Assembly (NCBI RefSeq): GCF_010671925.1
Contig: NZ_JAAHIH010000008.1
Coordinates: forward strand, 62,001 to 126,000
DNA from: Moorena sp. SIOASIH
GTDB lineage: Bacteria > Cyanobacteriota > Cyanobacteriia > Cyanobacteriales > Coleofasciculaceae
Direction: 5' to 3'
DNA length: 64,000 nt
Part shown: piece after piece, positions 15,940 through 25,436 of the stretch
Layout: every line of letters begins with the position of its first letter
How positions within the stretch are numbered: position 1 is the stretch's first letter
Program-made: the position numbers and the translations under genes
Notes under the pieces: model-generated
What the model was told of the DNA's origin: nothing
The model's input: the letters and a program-made list of their open reading frames with translations, nothing else
Databases searched by the model: none

Positions 15940-17226
15940 TCAAGTTTTACAATAATAATCTCTAGTTCCTTTAGCATCCAGGGAGTCTCCCAGGCGATTC
16001 AAAGCATGAACATAAGCAGCTGTGCGCATGGAAACCGCTAGTTCCTGAGAAAGTGACCAAATTGTTTCAGTTTCTTCCACCATTTTCTCTTTCAGACGCT
16101 GATGGACTTCATCGAGCTTCCAATAGTGTCCACTCCGGTTTTGTAACCATTCAAAATAGCTAACGGTGACACCTCCAGCATTAACCAATATGTCAGGAAA
16201 AACATAGATGCCTTTTTCTTCCAAAATATTGTCAGCGGTAGAGGTTACTGGTCCATTCGCTACTTCAAAGATATAGTTAGCTCTGATATTATCAACGTTT
16301 TCTTCAGTGATTTGATTTTCCAAAGCAGCAGGAATCAAGACATCCACATCTAAGGCTAAAAGGTCTTGATTAGTAATGACTTCATGCTCAACAATATTGC
16401 AAACGCTACCTCGACAGTAAACGGCTTTAATGCCTTGACTCGATGTTTTGTATTGGCGAATACTGGGAATATCTAAGCCTTTTTTGGCATAAATACCCCC
16501 TTGAGAATCACTGACAGCCACAACTTTATAACCTGCTTTAGCTAACAGTTGCGCTATCACAGCACCAGCATTACCAAATCCTTGCACAGCTACGGTGGTA
16601 TTTTGAGGCAGCTGGTCAAATTTAGGCAAAATGGATTCAATCACAAAAAACGCGCCAGTAGCGGTAGCGGTATCGCGACCAACACTTCCTCCCAAGGCCA
16701 ATGGTTTACCTGTGACGACCCCTGGACTGATTTGACGGCGAATGACGCTGTATTGATCCATCATCCAACCCATAATCATGGAGTTGGTGTAAACGTCGGG
16801 AGCGAGAATATCAATATCAGGCCCAATGAAATCTGCGATCGCATCGATGTAACCACGACTTAACCGTTCCAACTCCAGCTTCGATAAGGCTTTAGGATTT
16901 AGAGTAATTCCCCCTTTGCCACCCCCGAAGGGCAAATTTAAGGTGGCACATTTAAAGGTCATCCAAAAGGCTAAGGATTGGACTTCATCTAAGGAAACAT
17001 GGGGATGATACCGCACTCCCCCTTTTGCTGGTCCCCTGGTGGTGTCATAGCGAACCCGATAGCCCTGAAACATCTGTAACGAGCCATCATCCATGCGGAC
17101 TGGGATGGAAACGCTCAAACTAGATTTGGGATATTTTAAGCGTGCGATCGCATCCTCCGAAATTGACACATATTTCAGTGATTTCTGCAATCGTTTACTG
17201 GCATCAGCAAATAATGACTCAGACAT
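15940..17226 (-). CDS. gdhA: Glutamate dehydrogenase (Glu/Leu/Phe/Val family)
   Basis: The 428-residue cytosolic enzyme interconverts glutamate with 2-oxoglutarate and ammonium using NAD(P). Key motifs are PFGGGKGGI, around the catalytic lysine, GPDIDILAPDVYT, the substrate aspartate, and the Rossmann loop VQGFGNAG. The start is ATG 17226 (MSESLFADASK), with GGAGA nine bases upstream. A TTG further upstream lengthens the frame but lies before this site. Cofactor preference cannot be read safely from the sequence. The gene stands alone, convergent with nothing, between an IS and a DUF4126 gene. Confidence 0.93.
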   Translation of the reverse strand: MSESLFADASKRLQKSLKYVSISEDAIARLKYPKSSLSVSIPVRMDDGSLQMFQGYRVRYDTTRGPAKGGVRYHPHVSLDEVQSLAFWMTFKCATLNLPFGGGKGGITLNPKALSKLELERLSRGYIDAIADFIGPDIDILAPDVYTNSMIMGWMMDQYSVIRRQISPGVVTGKPLALGGSVGRDTATATGAFFVIESILPKFDQLPQNTTVAVQGFGNAGAVIAQLLAKAGYKVVAVSDSQGGIYAKKGLDIPSIRQYKTSSQGIKAVYCRGSVCNIVEHEVITNQDLLALDVDVLIPAALENQITEENVDNIRANYIFEVANGPVTSTADNILEEKGIYVFPDILVNAGGVTVSYFEWLQNRSGHYWKLDEVHQRLKEKMVEETETIWSLSQELAVSMRTAAYVHALNRLGDSLDAKGTRDYYCKT

Positions 17227-17626
17227 GCCGTTATTTCTCCAGCTAACAGGCGCTACGGGCAAGGCAAGAGGAATCTCCCCTAACCCCCCTTAGTAAGGGG
17301 GGCGGGCAAAAGGCAACAGTTGAGTACAAGAGCTTTTGCTGCTTGTATCAATGTCATCACCTTAATGGGTAGTGCTATACTTACCCAGCTCTAGTTATTT
17401 AATTTAATCACATAAAAACTGTATATTTTATTACATTATGCTAAGCTTTACTGGTTTATAGTACACATCTTGCCAAAGTATTGTCTGGATGCAGTTGCTT
17501 TTTGATACCGTTTTCCTCAATTCTTCATCGGAATTTCCCTGTTCCGAACCCTGTTCCCGACTTCTGCTGCGAAGTCTAAGTAACCTATAAGTAACCTATA
17601 AGTATAGCTGGCTGAAAAAGACACCC
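17227..17626. other. Divergent promoter region between gdhA and the DUF4126 gene
   Basis: The spacer contains a short hairpin CCCCCCTTAGTAAGGGGGG at about 17284-17303, upstream of gdhA on its own strand, and a TAACCTATAAGTAACCTATA direct repeat at about 17580-17603 just before the DUF4126 gene. No gene is seen. Confidence 0.5.
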
Positions 17627-18217
17627 ATGATTGCACTCCTCGCCGCCCTCTCAGCCTCCGCTGCGGCAGGAATGAGAATTGCCCTGCCCCTGTTGGTGAT
17701 TGGTTTGCTCCACAGTGACCAACTCTGGTCGAAGGTACCGTTACTGTCACAGATTCATCCCCCAGTCTTGCTGACTATCTTGACAACTTGGTCATTGGTG
17801 GAGCTATTTGCCTCGAAAAAGCTCTTAGGACAGCGAATCTTGCAAATAGTTCAGCTAGTGTTAAGTCCTCTAGTGGGGGCAATTCTTGGTATTGCTGTAA
17901 CTCAGTTTGCCGAAGAACTAACGGGATTTGTCTGGGTCGTGGGTATTGTCGGCGGCTTATTAGCCTTCGTACTCCAGTTAGTTCAGGTGGGATGGTTCTA
18001 CCGTTTGCGTGGCTTACCTCTGTGGGTAGTGTTTCTTCAGGATTTTCTGTGCGTAGTTTTGATAATCTTAGCTTTTGATGCTCCTGAACAAGGAGGATTA
18101 ATCGCTTTACTGCTACTGTGGCTAGCCATTCGCAGTGCTAAGCATTGGTATCGTTGGTATGTTCGAGGGAAGCGTTCCCGTATGAGTGATCAAAGCCATG
18201 ACCAGAATCCTGACTGA
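17627..18217 (+). CDS. DUF4126-family integral membrane protein
   Basis: The 196-residue protein is strongly hydrophobic with about five predicted membrane segments. The start MIALLAALSASAAAGMRIALP is characteristic of DUF4126 proteins, which are common in cyanobacteria. The C-terminus is basic and hydrophilic. The family has no established biochemical role. It lies alone on the plus strand. Confidence 0.8.
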   Translation: MIALLAALSASAAAGMRIALPLLVIGLLHSDQLWSKVPLLSQIHPPVLLTILTTWSLVELFASKKLLGQRILQIVQLVLSPLVGAILGIAVTQFAEELTGFVWVVGIVGGLLAFVLQLVQVGWFYRLRGLPLWVVFLQDFLCVVLIILAFDAPEQGGLIALLLLWLAIRSAKHWYRWYVRGKRSRMSDQSHDQNPD

Positions 18218-18263
18218 AGGGGATAACCTTTAGGTGAGAATTCCTGCGCTATAGTCGTGGTTG

Positions 18264-18365
18264 CTAAGGGTCTGTTGGTAGAGCCGTTTTTAGGTCTTTG
18301 TTGTTATCAAATGGGAAGAGTTTGATAATGCGATCTGAAAGATTTTCGTCCAAAATAAGTTTCAC
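18264..18365 (-). pseudogene. Truncated DUF5615 (PIN-like) partner gene
   Basis: A GTG start overlaps the TGA of the DUF433 gene (GTGA). The frame reads VKLILDENLSDRIIKLFPFD and then diverges, stopping after 33 codons. Intact DUF5615 proteins begin the same way (MKLLLDENLS, with the conserved acidic DEN) and run to about 110 residues. The reader is therefore looking at the first quarter of a DUF433/DUF5615 toxin-antitoxin-like pair whose second gene is lost. Confidence 0.7.
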
Positions 18366-18586
18366 AAAGATACCACGAATAACTTTTTATCACCCTCTGC
18401 TGCAAAAGCAAGACAGGCTTTAATGTCTTCGGAGGTTAGTTCAGAAAAATCTTCTAGAATTTCTGCTTCTGTCATTCCCCCGGCCAGATATTGTAAAATG
18501 TCGTAGACGGTAATGCGCATGCCTCTGATGCAGGGTTTACCACTGCGTTTTCCAGGCTCGATGGTGATGATATCGCGATAGTCCAT
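18362..18586 (-). CDS. DUF433 protein, antitoxin-like
   Basis: The 74-residue protein has the DUF433 signature: RSGKPCIRGMRITVYDILQYL, then GMTEAEILEDFSELTSEDIKACLAFAA, a small winged-helix-like fold. DUF433 genes commonly precede a DUF5615 PIN-like gene, and the two are regarded as a toxin-antitoxin-like pair. Here the partner is truncated just downstream, so this may be an orphan antitoxin. It starts at ATG 18586. Confidence 0.88.
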   Translation of the reverse strand: MDYRDIITIEPGKRSGKPCIRGMRITVYDILQYLAGGMTEAEILEDFSELTSEDIKACLAFAAEGDKKLFVVSL

Positions 18587-18716
18587 AGTTTGTTAGTATT
18601 ATGTTATTTAACTCAATGTTAAAAGAAGTCCCACAGGTCCGGTGTTGATAGCTGATAGCACCTCAAGTAGCATCTCAAGTAGCGCATATGCTTACACCTT
18701 TTTTGACAACAAAAAG

Positions 18717-20069
18717 CTATGAAACCGCAATTCTAAACCCAGCATGTTGGTAGAAGTAAGGACGGAACCAGTTACGATAGAATGTAGATGCCTCTGTTCC
18801 AGTAGTCACCCAAGCACCACCAAGCATCATGTTATGTTGGGTATCAAAGAAGGGAGCAGAATAATCTTCATAGAGCCGATGGGGCTTGAATCCTGGTAGT
18901 GGCTTGAAGTCATCACTCAGCCACTCCCATACATTCCCCCGTAAGTCATAGAGTCCAGCAGGACTTTTAGCGGTTTCTAACATACCCACTGGGCTAGGTG
19001 AGCCAAACTTGAGATTTAGATTGTAATCCTCGATCGCAAAGGGGTCTTGCTGGAAATTTGTGCTACTTTCATCCCTGCCAGCAGTGGCAAGATTCCACTC
19101 CGCTTCACTCATCAAACGAATCCCTTTACCCTTCCAACGACAGTAAGCCATGGCTTCATGGTGATTAACTTCAACCGGCCAATCGAGAGGAAGGTCAATC
19201 TCGTCAAACAGCGCTCGATAGTTGTAGCCACCATTAGTAGGTATCCAGAATTTAGGGTGCTTGATATTATAGGTTGTCTTCCACGTCCAGGATTCTTTAT
19301 CCCAGTAATCTGGATTATCGTAGCCATTATCATTCACAAACTCCAGAAATTCTCCGTTGGTAATCAGATACTGACTGGCGAAAAACGGTTTAACCTCCAC
19401 CGAACGATTGCCATATTCACTATCCCAGCCATAGATAGGATAATCCTCTGGTTTCCCAAGTGCTACCGAACCCCCAGAAACTTGGAGCATTTCATTCCTC
19501 GAAACCTTGCCATTAGAAACAGCATAATTCCAGCTGTCAGGACGTTCAAGCCGCTCTACAGGCAGTTGTCGGATCAGCATCGAAGAGGTTTCAAAGTGGG
19601 TGCGACTGTGTTCAATTCCCATCATCAGCGCCCAAAGAGGATGATTTTGATGAATTGGCAGATTCAGAGGAGTCCTTTTGATAGTTTCTATAATCACCCC
19701 ATAGACTTGATCTCGATAGCGCCAAACCTCTTCCACTTTCGGCCAGTGGATATCTTTGGTTGCTTGATCGAGTTCTTCAGGAGTTTCCGGGTCCACACCA
19801 ATCTCAAACAGGATTTCATAGTTAGGATTAATGGGTTTATCCAATAACCCAACCTTAAGGAATTTATTGATGTAGAAGACAGCGGAGTGACCCAAATAGA
19901 AAATCAGACGGTTTCTTAATGGATCGGGACTGATATAGAATGTTTCTTCCCCAACCAGACTTTTGATCAGAACATCTTCGAGTTCCCATGAATTTTTAAA
20001 GTAATTGAGAATAGATTCGCGACTACAGGTGTCAAGGCGAGGGAATTGAGTAGATTGGAGAGTATCCAT
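18717..20069 (-). CDS. Non-haem iron sulfoxide synthase, OvoA-N/EgtB-like
   Basis: The 450-residue enzyme joins oxygen, cysteine (or a related thiol) and a histidine derivative to form a sulfoxide. An N-terminal DinB-type bundle carries the iron ligands: His61 (in YLGHSAVFY) and His154/His158 in HSRTHFE. It is followed by a formylglycine-generating-enzyme-like domain (GGSVALGKPEDYP to NMMLGGAWVTTG, RNWFRPYFYQHAGFRIA). The N-terminal sequence (RLDTCSRESILNYF, PDPLRNRLIFYLGH) resembles the 5-histidylcysteine sulfoxide synthase branch (OvoA N-terminal type) more than classical EgtB. It lacks the OvoA C-terminal methyltransferase. The egtD-like gene upstream suggests the product is ergothioneine, with trimethylhistidine as acceptor. 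Confidence 0.88.
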   Translation of the reverse strand: MDTLQSTQFPRLDTCSRESILNYFKNSWELEDVLIKSLVGEETFYISPDPLRNRLIFYLGHSAVFYINKFLKVGLLDKPINPNYEILFEIGVDPETPEELDQATKDIHWPKVEEVWRYRDQVYGVIIETIKRTPLNLPIHQNHPLWALMMGIEHSRTHFETSSMLIRQLPVERLERPDSWNYAVSNGKVSRNEMLQVSGGSVALGKPEDYPIYGWDSEYGNRSVEVKPFFASQYLITNGEFLEFVNDNGYDNPDYWDKESWTWKTTYNIKHPKFWIPTNGGYNYRALFDEIDLPLDWPVEVNHHEAMAYCRWKGKGIRLMSEAEWNLATAGRDESSTNFQQDPFAIEDYNLNLKFGSPSPVGMLETAKSPAGLYDLRGNVWEWLSDDFKPLPGFKPHRLYEDYSAPFFDTQHNMMLGGAWVTTGTEASTFYRNWFRPYFYQHAGFRIAVS

Positions 20070-20114
20070 GGTTTGAGTTCCAAATACTATTGCTCAACTT
20101 AGGGGTGTCTATAT

Positions 20115-20285
20115 TCAGTGGTCAGCGGTCAGCAGTCAGCGCTCAGTGGTCAGGGGTCAGCGATCAGCCGTCAGCGGTCAGCCGTCAGTGGTCAGCGGTC
20201 AGTGGTCAGCCGTCAGCCTTTAGCTGATAACTGAGAGCTGATAACTGATAGCTGATAGCTGATAGCTGATAGCTAAATGCTTACA
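20115..20285. repeat. TCAGCGG/TGATAGC heptamer array between egtD and the synthase
   Basis: The entire 220-bp spacer is low-complexity repeat: GTCAGCGGTCAGCAGTCAGC, changing to GCTGATAGCTGATAGC, ending GCTAAATGCTTAC, which is a diverged TAAGCATTCAGC-family end. If the two genes are co-transcribed, this array is in the message. Confidence 0.85.
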
Positions 20286-20291
20286 CGTCGA

Positions 20292-21323
20292 TTACACACC
20301 CTGTATCTGACACAGGAGTAAACCAAACCATTGCTTGGTATCAGTCCAAGCCTGAACTGTGTTTAGTCCCCGACCTTTAAGATAGTGCTGCATCTGTTCC
20401 AAATTGAATTTGCGAGAAATTTCTGTAAGGATGCTTTCTCCTGCTTGGAAATCAACCGTTAAATCTAGGCTGGCTAAGCGCACAACATGGGTCTGCTGGC
20501 AATGTAAATACATCTCAATCTGACTTTCCGATTGATTATAAATCGCCTGATGGGTAAACCGATCCAGGTCAAAATTTCCTTGGAAACGCCAGTTCAGATG
20601 TGCCAGCATATTCAGGTTAAATGCCGCAGTCACCCCCTGACTATCGTTATAGGCAGCTTCCAGAATCTGCTTGGGTTTTTGTAAGTCAATGCCCAGCAAA
20701 AAGTAATCTCCTGGTGCTAGTAAAGCTATCATTTTATCAAAAAAGCGATCGCACTGTTCAGGAGCAAAATTTCCCAAGCTACTACCCAAAAAGAAAACCA
20801 TCCGACTAGGTAATGGTGTTGGAGTTAATTGGCTCAGGGCCTGTTCATAGGTTCCCACCTGACCCTGAACCTTTAACTTGGGATAATCCAGCAACAGCTG
20901 CTTGGCACTCTCTTCAAGAATCTCCCCACTGACATCAATAGGAACATAGCGCAAGGGATATCCCTGACTTTCATAGGCATCCAACAACAAGCGAGTTTTG
21001 GTAGAACTGCCACTACCGAGTTCCACCAATTCGCAAGCTCCCGTCAATTGAGCAACGTCTACAGCATACTGTTGTAAAATTTCTGCTTCTGTGCGGGTGG
21101 GATAATATTCCGGTAACTCGCAGATTTGCTCAAACAATTGGGAGCCTTTTTCATCGTAAAAGTAACGAGGTGGCAAAGATTTAGGCGTTTGGGTTAATCC
21201 TCTAATGATATCTTTGCCATCATCTGTTGCAGTAGGCAGGTTGGCACTCCCGAGATAGTTAATTTCCAGGCGATCCTCACTGAATCTCAGATTCTCTGTG
21301 GTCTCTTGAAAAGTTGTTGACAT
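20292..21323 (-). CDS. egtD: L-histidine N-alpha-methyltransferase (EgtD-like)
   Basis: The 343-residue enzyme should trimethylate the alpha-amino group of histidine with SAM, giving hercynine, the first step of ergothioneine synthesis. Family hallmarks are PPRYFYDEKGSQLFEQICELPEYY near residue 50 (cut here as PPRYFYDEKGSQLFEQIC), TRTEAEIL, the SAM loop LVELGSGSSTKTRLLL, and FFLGSSLGNF. Length is usual. It starts at ATG 21323 and is followed on the same strand by the sulfoxide synthase. No egtA, egtC or C-S lyase lies nearby. That fits cyanobacterial-type pathways in which free cysteine is the sulfur donor, but the lyase must then be elsewhere. Confidence 0.9.
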   Translation of the reverse strand: MSTTFQETTENLRFSEDRLEINYLGSANLPTATDDGKDIIRGLTQTPKSLPPRYFYDEKGSQLFEQICELPEYYPTRTEAEILQQYAVDVAQLTGACELVELGSGSSTKTRLLLDAYESQGYPLRYVPIDVSGEILEESAKQLLLDYPKLKVQGQVGTYEQALSQLTPTPLPSRMVFFLGSSLGNFAPEQCDRFFDKMIALLAPGDYFLLGIDLQKPKQILEAAYNDSQGVTAAFNLNMLAHLNWRFQGNFDLDRFTHQAIYNQSESQIEMYLHCQQTHVVRLASLDLTVDFQAGESILTEISRKFNLEQMQHYLKGRGLNTVQAWTDTKQWFGLLLCQIQGV

Positions 21324-21463
21324 AATACTCTTTTAAATTTTGTTTTCCAAAAACAGTTTTCCAAAAACAGTACATTTATACTGATTAAGACATGATCTGA
21401 TTAGCACCGGTTAAGAGTACCATAATTTTTACCAGTTTTGAACAAGTCGTGTGACGCATTACC

Positions 21464-22990
21464 CCACCTGGCCGTAGGCCACGCTACGCGAACGTCCAGG
21501 TGGTGGTTAGTCCACGGCAATAACAATAGCAAAAAAAAGTGGGGACATCAATGGGCGATTGTCGTCTAATATTTTGTAGGCTACAATATTAACTGTAGGA
21601 GAATTTGTTAGAAAGCGTGAAGAAGCCAGCTAAGGTGATCAGAACTGACAAGTGGCAGCTTAATCCAACTCCCGATCAGAAGTTATTATTTGGGGAGACG
21701 GTTAAGGTGTATCGCCGTGCTTGTCGGTATTTAGTTGGCATCATTTATGCTCACTGGTCTGAACTGGGAGAGTTAACAGCAGATCAGCTGACTCCGGCTG
21801 TCGAGAAACTTATGCATCAGACAGCTAAACGTCCTGATGTAAAATACCCCCAATTCAATAAATCCTTTTACAAATTCCCCAGCTATCTGCGACGCGCTGC
21901 GATTGCATTTTCTGCGGGTCTTGTAAGTAGTTTTGTTACTCGTTATCGAGAGTGGCAATCGGGGAACAGAAAAAGAAAGGATGCAAAGCCACCAAAACTA
22001 AACGCAGACACTGGCTGCTATCCCTCTCTTTACAAGGGACAGTGTTATAAACTGCATGGTTATGGCCAAGTAGAAATCAAAGTTTTTAATGGTTCAGACT
22101 GGGCTTGGACTATAGTTCAAATCACCGGACTAAGAGATCGCCATCTAGTGGCCACCAACAAGATGATGTCACCTTCATTGGTATTCAATGAAAGGTTTTG
22201 CCATCTATCTGTTCCATTCACTTGTAAGCCAGAGAAGAGAAAGCCAAAGGCAAATGTAACAGCTGTAGACCTTGGTATTAATACTACGGCAACAATAGCG
22301 GTTGTAACTCATGACGGCACTGTAATCCACCGAGAATTTATTCACCCGGGGAGAGACATAGACCGTAGGGACAAACGGCTAAAGTCCGTATCTGTGCGGG
22401 CATCTAAAACGATGGGCAAAGGTGGAAAACTTCACAAAGGATTTTGCTCTAAGACCTATCAAAAATGCCGAAGAATCAACCATCAAATCGGCCATATTGT
22501 TTCTAAGCGGATTGTTGAGATTGCCGAGAAGTTCAATTCTGAAGCTATTGTGTTTGAGAACCTTAATGGATGGAAACCAAAAGGTGGACGAAAACGATCT
22601 AACCTGCGGCAAAGGTTTCACGGATGGCTTAAAGCAAAAATCCGCAATTTCACCGAAATGAAATGGACTGAATTGGGCGGAAAAGTTATAGAGGTTGTGG
22701 CGGCTTACACCTCGAAACTTGCCTATGATGGTTCTGGTACGGTTAAACGTAATTCAAAAAAATACTCCCTAGCGACCTTCTCCTCAGGTAAGCGCTTTAA
22801 CGCAGATTTAAATGGTGCTTACAATATCGGTGCTAGAGGTGTGTTTAAACTCACTCGCAGAAATGGCGATGAGGGTCGTTCCAGCAAAAGATCTGGACGA
22901 CCGCCTAGAAGCTGGGCTTGTCTATGTGACTTGTGGGTTAGGGATAATCCTAAGTTAGCATAAGACACCACCACCTCGTTCAGGTGGTGG
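21464..22990. mobile_element. IS200/IS605-group element with tnpB only
   Basis: Left-side hairpin CCACCTGG (21464-21471) with CCAGGTGG (21496-21503) and right-side hairpin CCACCACCT (22968-22976) with AGGTGGTGG (22982-22990) bracket the tnpB gene. The right hairpin starts five bases after the stop codon, as expected for the element's right end. No tnpA is present, so the element is of the non-autonomous tnpB-only kind. Exact cleavage sites are not determined. Confidence 0.75.
21605..22963 (+). CDS. tnpB: TnpB-like RNA-guided nuclease family protein
   Basis: The 452-residue protein has the three RuvC blocks of TnpB: VDLGINTTATIAVV with the first Asp, AIVFENLNGWKP with the Glu, and RFNADLNGAYNIGAR with the last Asp. 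TnpB proteins are guided by an RNA made from the element's 3' end and cut DNA at the target. The zinc-finger Cys pairs usually found before RuvC III are absent. The segment reads AYTSKLAYDGSGTVKRNS, a variant seen in some cyanobacterial OrfB proteins. The start is probably TTG 21605 behind GTAGGAGAAT, or GTG 21620. The C-terminal tail overlaps the region expected to encode the guide RNA. Confidence 0.88.
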   Translation: MLESVKKPAKVIRTDKWQLNPTPDQKLLFGETVKVYRRACRYLVGIIYAHWSELGELTADQLTPAVEKLMHQTAKRPDVKYPQFNKSFYKFPSYLRRAAIAFSAGLVSSFVTRYREWQSGNRKRKDAKPPKLNADTGCYPSLYKGQCYKLHGYGQVEIKVFNGSDWAWTIVQITGLRDRHLVATNKMMSPSLVFNERFCHLSVPFTCKPEKRKPKANVTAVDLGINTTATIAVVTHDGTVIHREFIHPGRDIDRRDKRLKSVSVRASKTMGKGGKLHKGFCSKTYQKCRRINHQIGHIVSKRIVEIAEKFNSEAIVFENLNGWKPKGGRKRSNLRQRFHGWLKAKIRNFTEMKWTELGGKVIEVVAAYTSKLAYDGSGTVKRNSKKYSLATFSSGKRFNADLNGAYNIGARGVFKLTRRNGDEGRSSKRSGRPPRSWACLCDLWVRDNPKLA

Positions 22991-23330
22991 AAGCTTCATT
23001 AGCTCTTACTTTGGACAGCGAACTCAGAGATTTAGCTATACTTTGTCGATTCTGAGGGCAGGGCAAATCCATCTATCTAAATTAAATCTAAATTAGATTG
23101 ACAAATAATCTATAGTGTGATCTTAGCAATCCAGGTTAACTTGAGCACCACATATGAGATAATGAATTCATCACTAATTTTGAGAAGTTGAGTGGTCTGA
23201 CACATGAAAAACGGCGTCTTAATGCAAAGCGCGAGTGGGTGAAACCCCCGTAAAACATAACCGCAGGATGGGGGATCCTGGTCTTGATGCACTTAAAATT
23301 AGATGTATTAATCACAAAAAATAAAAATAG
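22991..23330. other. Spacer before the methyltransferase gene
   Basis: AT-rich sequence with a damaged copy of the TTGATGCAAAGCGCGAGTGG repeat family at about 23215-23290 (TTAATGCAAAGCGCGAGTGG ... GGTCTTGATGCA). No gene is seen. Confidence 0.5.
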
Positions 23331-24263
23331 ATGACATTAACAAATGAGAGTTTGACCGATGGGTTTTATGATTCAGTAGGCACCCTGGAGAGCCTGCAAA
23401 AATCTGCGATCGCATATTTATTCTCAGATCCAAGACTACAGATAGTCAAACTCAACGACCAAGAATATATGGATGGCCAAGTTGCCTATCGCAGTCAGCA
23501 GAACGAACAAGAGATGATGCTTGAAGCGACACTTCAGACTATAGACGATAAGATGTCTTCACAAGAAGATTACAGCATCCTTAGCATCGGTTGTGGGAGC
23601 GGATTGTTTGAGAAACCTTTTTTGGAAAAGCTTCTTTCTCTAAACAAAACTATCCATTTCGTCGGCATTGATCCCAACGAAGCAGAATGTGTAAAAGCAC
23701 AAGAATGGTGTGATAAAATCAGGATAGATCACACCGGTAAATTTAATTTTACAATTAATACTGTTGGATTTGAATCTTTTCAATCACGTCAAGGTTTTGA
23801 TATCATACTGTTAATTCATTCCCTTTACTACTTTTCTGACATTAAAACCTTATTTCGGAAAATTTACGAACTTATCCGGGAAGGAGGAATGGTAATTTTA
23901 GGGGTAGCTAAAAGACAGTTACTGAATGAACCTTTTTACCATGCAACTCAGCGACTATACGGAAATTATCCGTGGTTTAGCGATGATGTAAAGGAACTAC
24001 TAACTGAAATAAATTTACCGTTTCGTCAAGAAAAAATTGATTTTACAACAAACATTACAAAATGTTTTGACAAAGAGTCTGAATTGGGGAAACAGTTACT
24101 AAATTTTATAGTTGGTGCCAACACGGAATTTTTTTCACCCTTACAATTGCGACTGCTCCTAGACTACTTTGGCACGAGTTCGCAAAAGATGGAGGGGGGA
24201 GAAATAATGCTTCCACACTCCGGAATTTTATTTTATATTGAAAAAGAAAGGGTATCCGCTTAA
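23331..24263 (+). CDS. SAM-dependent methyltransferase of unknown substrate
   Basis: The 310-residue class I methyltransferase has motif I ILSIGCGSGLFEKPFL, acidic strand HFVGIDPNEAE, and the HSLYYFSDIKTLF segment, which recalls small-molecule amine methyltransferases. Its base composition is lower in GC than the neighbouring housekeeping genes. The decayed gene at 24673 shares the DIIW.IHSFY style of the same region, so the two are probably distant paralogues or parts of one lost cluster. The substrate cannot be inferred. Confidence 0.8.
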   Translation: MTLTNESLTDGFYDSVGTLESLQKSAIAYLFSDPRLQIVKLNDQEYMDGQVAYRSQQNEQEMMLEATLQTIDDKMSSQEDYSILSIGCGSGLFEKPFLEKLLSLNKTIHFVGIDPNEAECVKAQEWCDKIRIDHTGKFNFTINTVGFESFQSRQGFDIILLIHSLYYFSDIKTLFRKIYELIREGGMVILGVAKRQLLNEPFYHATQRLYGNYPWFSDDVKELLTEINLPFRQEKIDFTTNITKCFDKESELGKQLLNFIVGANTEFFSPLQLRLLLDYFGTSSQKMEGGEIMLPHSGILFYIEKERVSA

Positions 24264-24335
24264 AGTGGTAAAACTCTAACGGGACGGTGGGCCGCTCCAC
24301 CATCCCGCCTTAAGTTAGTTAGTAGCAAAAAAAAA

Positions 24336-24651
24336 TATAGCGTTTCTCGCAGTTATGAGGTACAGTCTTCTTTAACTTTGATTCCCTGTTAGGTGCGCTC
24401 TTACCATTAAGAATTAAATTCGCCACGGGTCGCACCTCTTGATGCAGCACATCCCTATTCCCAATTCCCAATTCCCTCTTCTCTGTTCCCTGTTCCCGTC
24501 TTGATGCAGTCGCTCATGGGGGAAACCACGGCAGTCGCTCATGGGGGGAACCCCCAAGACCGCGCTGCCTTCCCAAGACCGCGCTGCATCGCTGTTCCCT
24601 GTTCCCTAAAATCCAGAAATTGTGTACCTCATAGCTATGATAATTGCTATA
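24336..24651. mobile_element. MITE-like element (TATAGC...GAGGTACA ends) with a nested repeat
   Basis: TATAGCGTTTCTCGCAGTTA plus TGAGGTACA at the left is inverted at the right as TGTACCTCATAGCTATGATA plus ATTGCTATA. The interior includes TTCCCTG heptamers and, at 24498-24592, a complete GTCTTGATGCAG element. The end lies about 20 bp before the start of the decayed methyltransferase gene, so insertion may have cut off its promoter. Confidence 0.65.
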
Positions 24652-24672
24652 TATCCTACATCTGAAACAGCC

Positions 24673-25436
24673 ATGAAACAAAACACTGACAATCTCAATC
24701 CTTCTCAAGACTACTATCAAAAAAGTAATCTAGATCTAGACTCTTGGTTCAAAATTACTTGGATAGATTACGAAGAGCTTGTTAATAATCATCGTTTTTT
24801 AAAAATAATCGATTCATTTGGAAGTGATACAATAAAACTTTTGGATATAGGTTGTGGAACAGGATTTTTCCCAGATTTATTAGATAAAAAATTGATAGTG
24901 AACTCAAGCTATCATCTGATTTGCTAGATGTTTCAGACTATTGTCTGAATCAATGTAGTTCAGTGTTGAATAAATTAAAACACTTTCAGGCAAATCAAGG
25001 GTTATTATCTTCTACAGAAACTATTGAAACAGCAATTCCCAAAAGTAGCTACTACGATATTATTTGGGCAATTCATTCATTTTATACTGTAGACATTAAT
25101 AAAATTCAGGATATCCTACAGCATATTAGGACATTGCTCAAACCCAGTGGTATTTTTTTGATGTATCAAGCAAGTTCAGATTCTTGTTACCATCAATTAT
25201 ATAATTTTTATATAGAAAATTACGAACAGCCGAATAACTATCAAAGATTTATAACAGCAGAAGATATCCAAAACGCCTTAGATGTAATTCAAGTAAAGTA
25301 TGATGTAATTAATTTTGATTATAACCATGAAATTGATGGTGAATATCGAGATTTGCTAGAAGTTTATTTTAAAAAATGTATTCTTAATAGTTCGGTTGAT
25401 GTCCTTTCATTATTTAAAGAAAAAATACTAGAGTAA
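24673..25436 (+). pseudogene. Frameshifted SAM-dependent methyltransferase
   Basis: The first frame (ATG 24673) contains motif I KLLDIGCGTGFFPDLL. It runs out of frame near 24895 and stops at 24927. The second frame resumes with SELKLSSDLLDVSDYCLNQC and continues to 25436 through YYDIIWAIHSFYTVDINKI and LLKPSGIFLMY. Restoring one base joins the two into a roughly 255-residue methyltransferase. The gene is very AT-rich. A sequencing indel is possible, but the downstream gene is broken at three places, which favours real decay. Confidence 0.8.
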
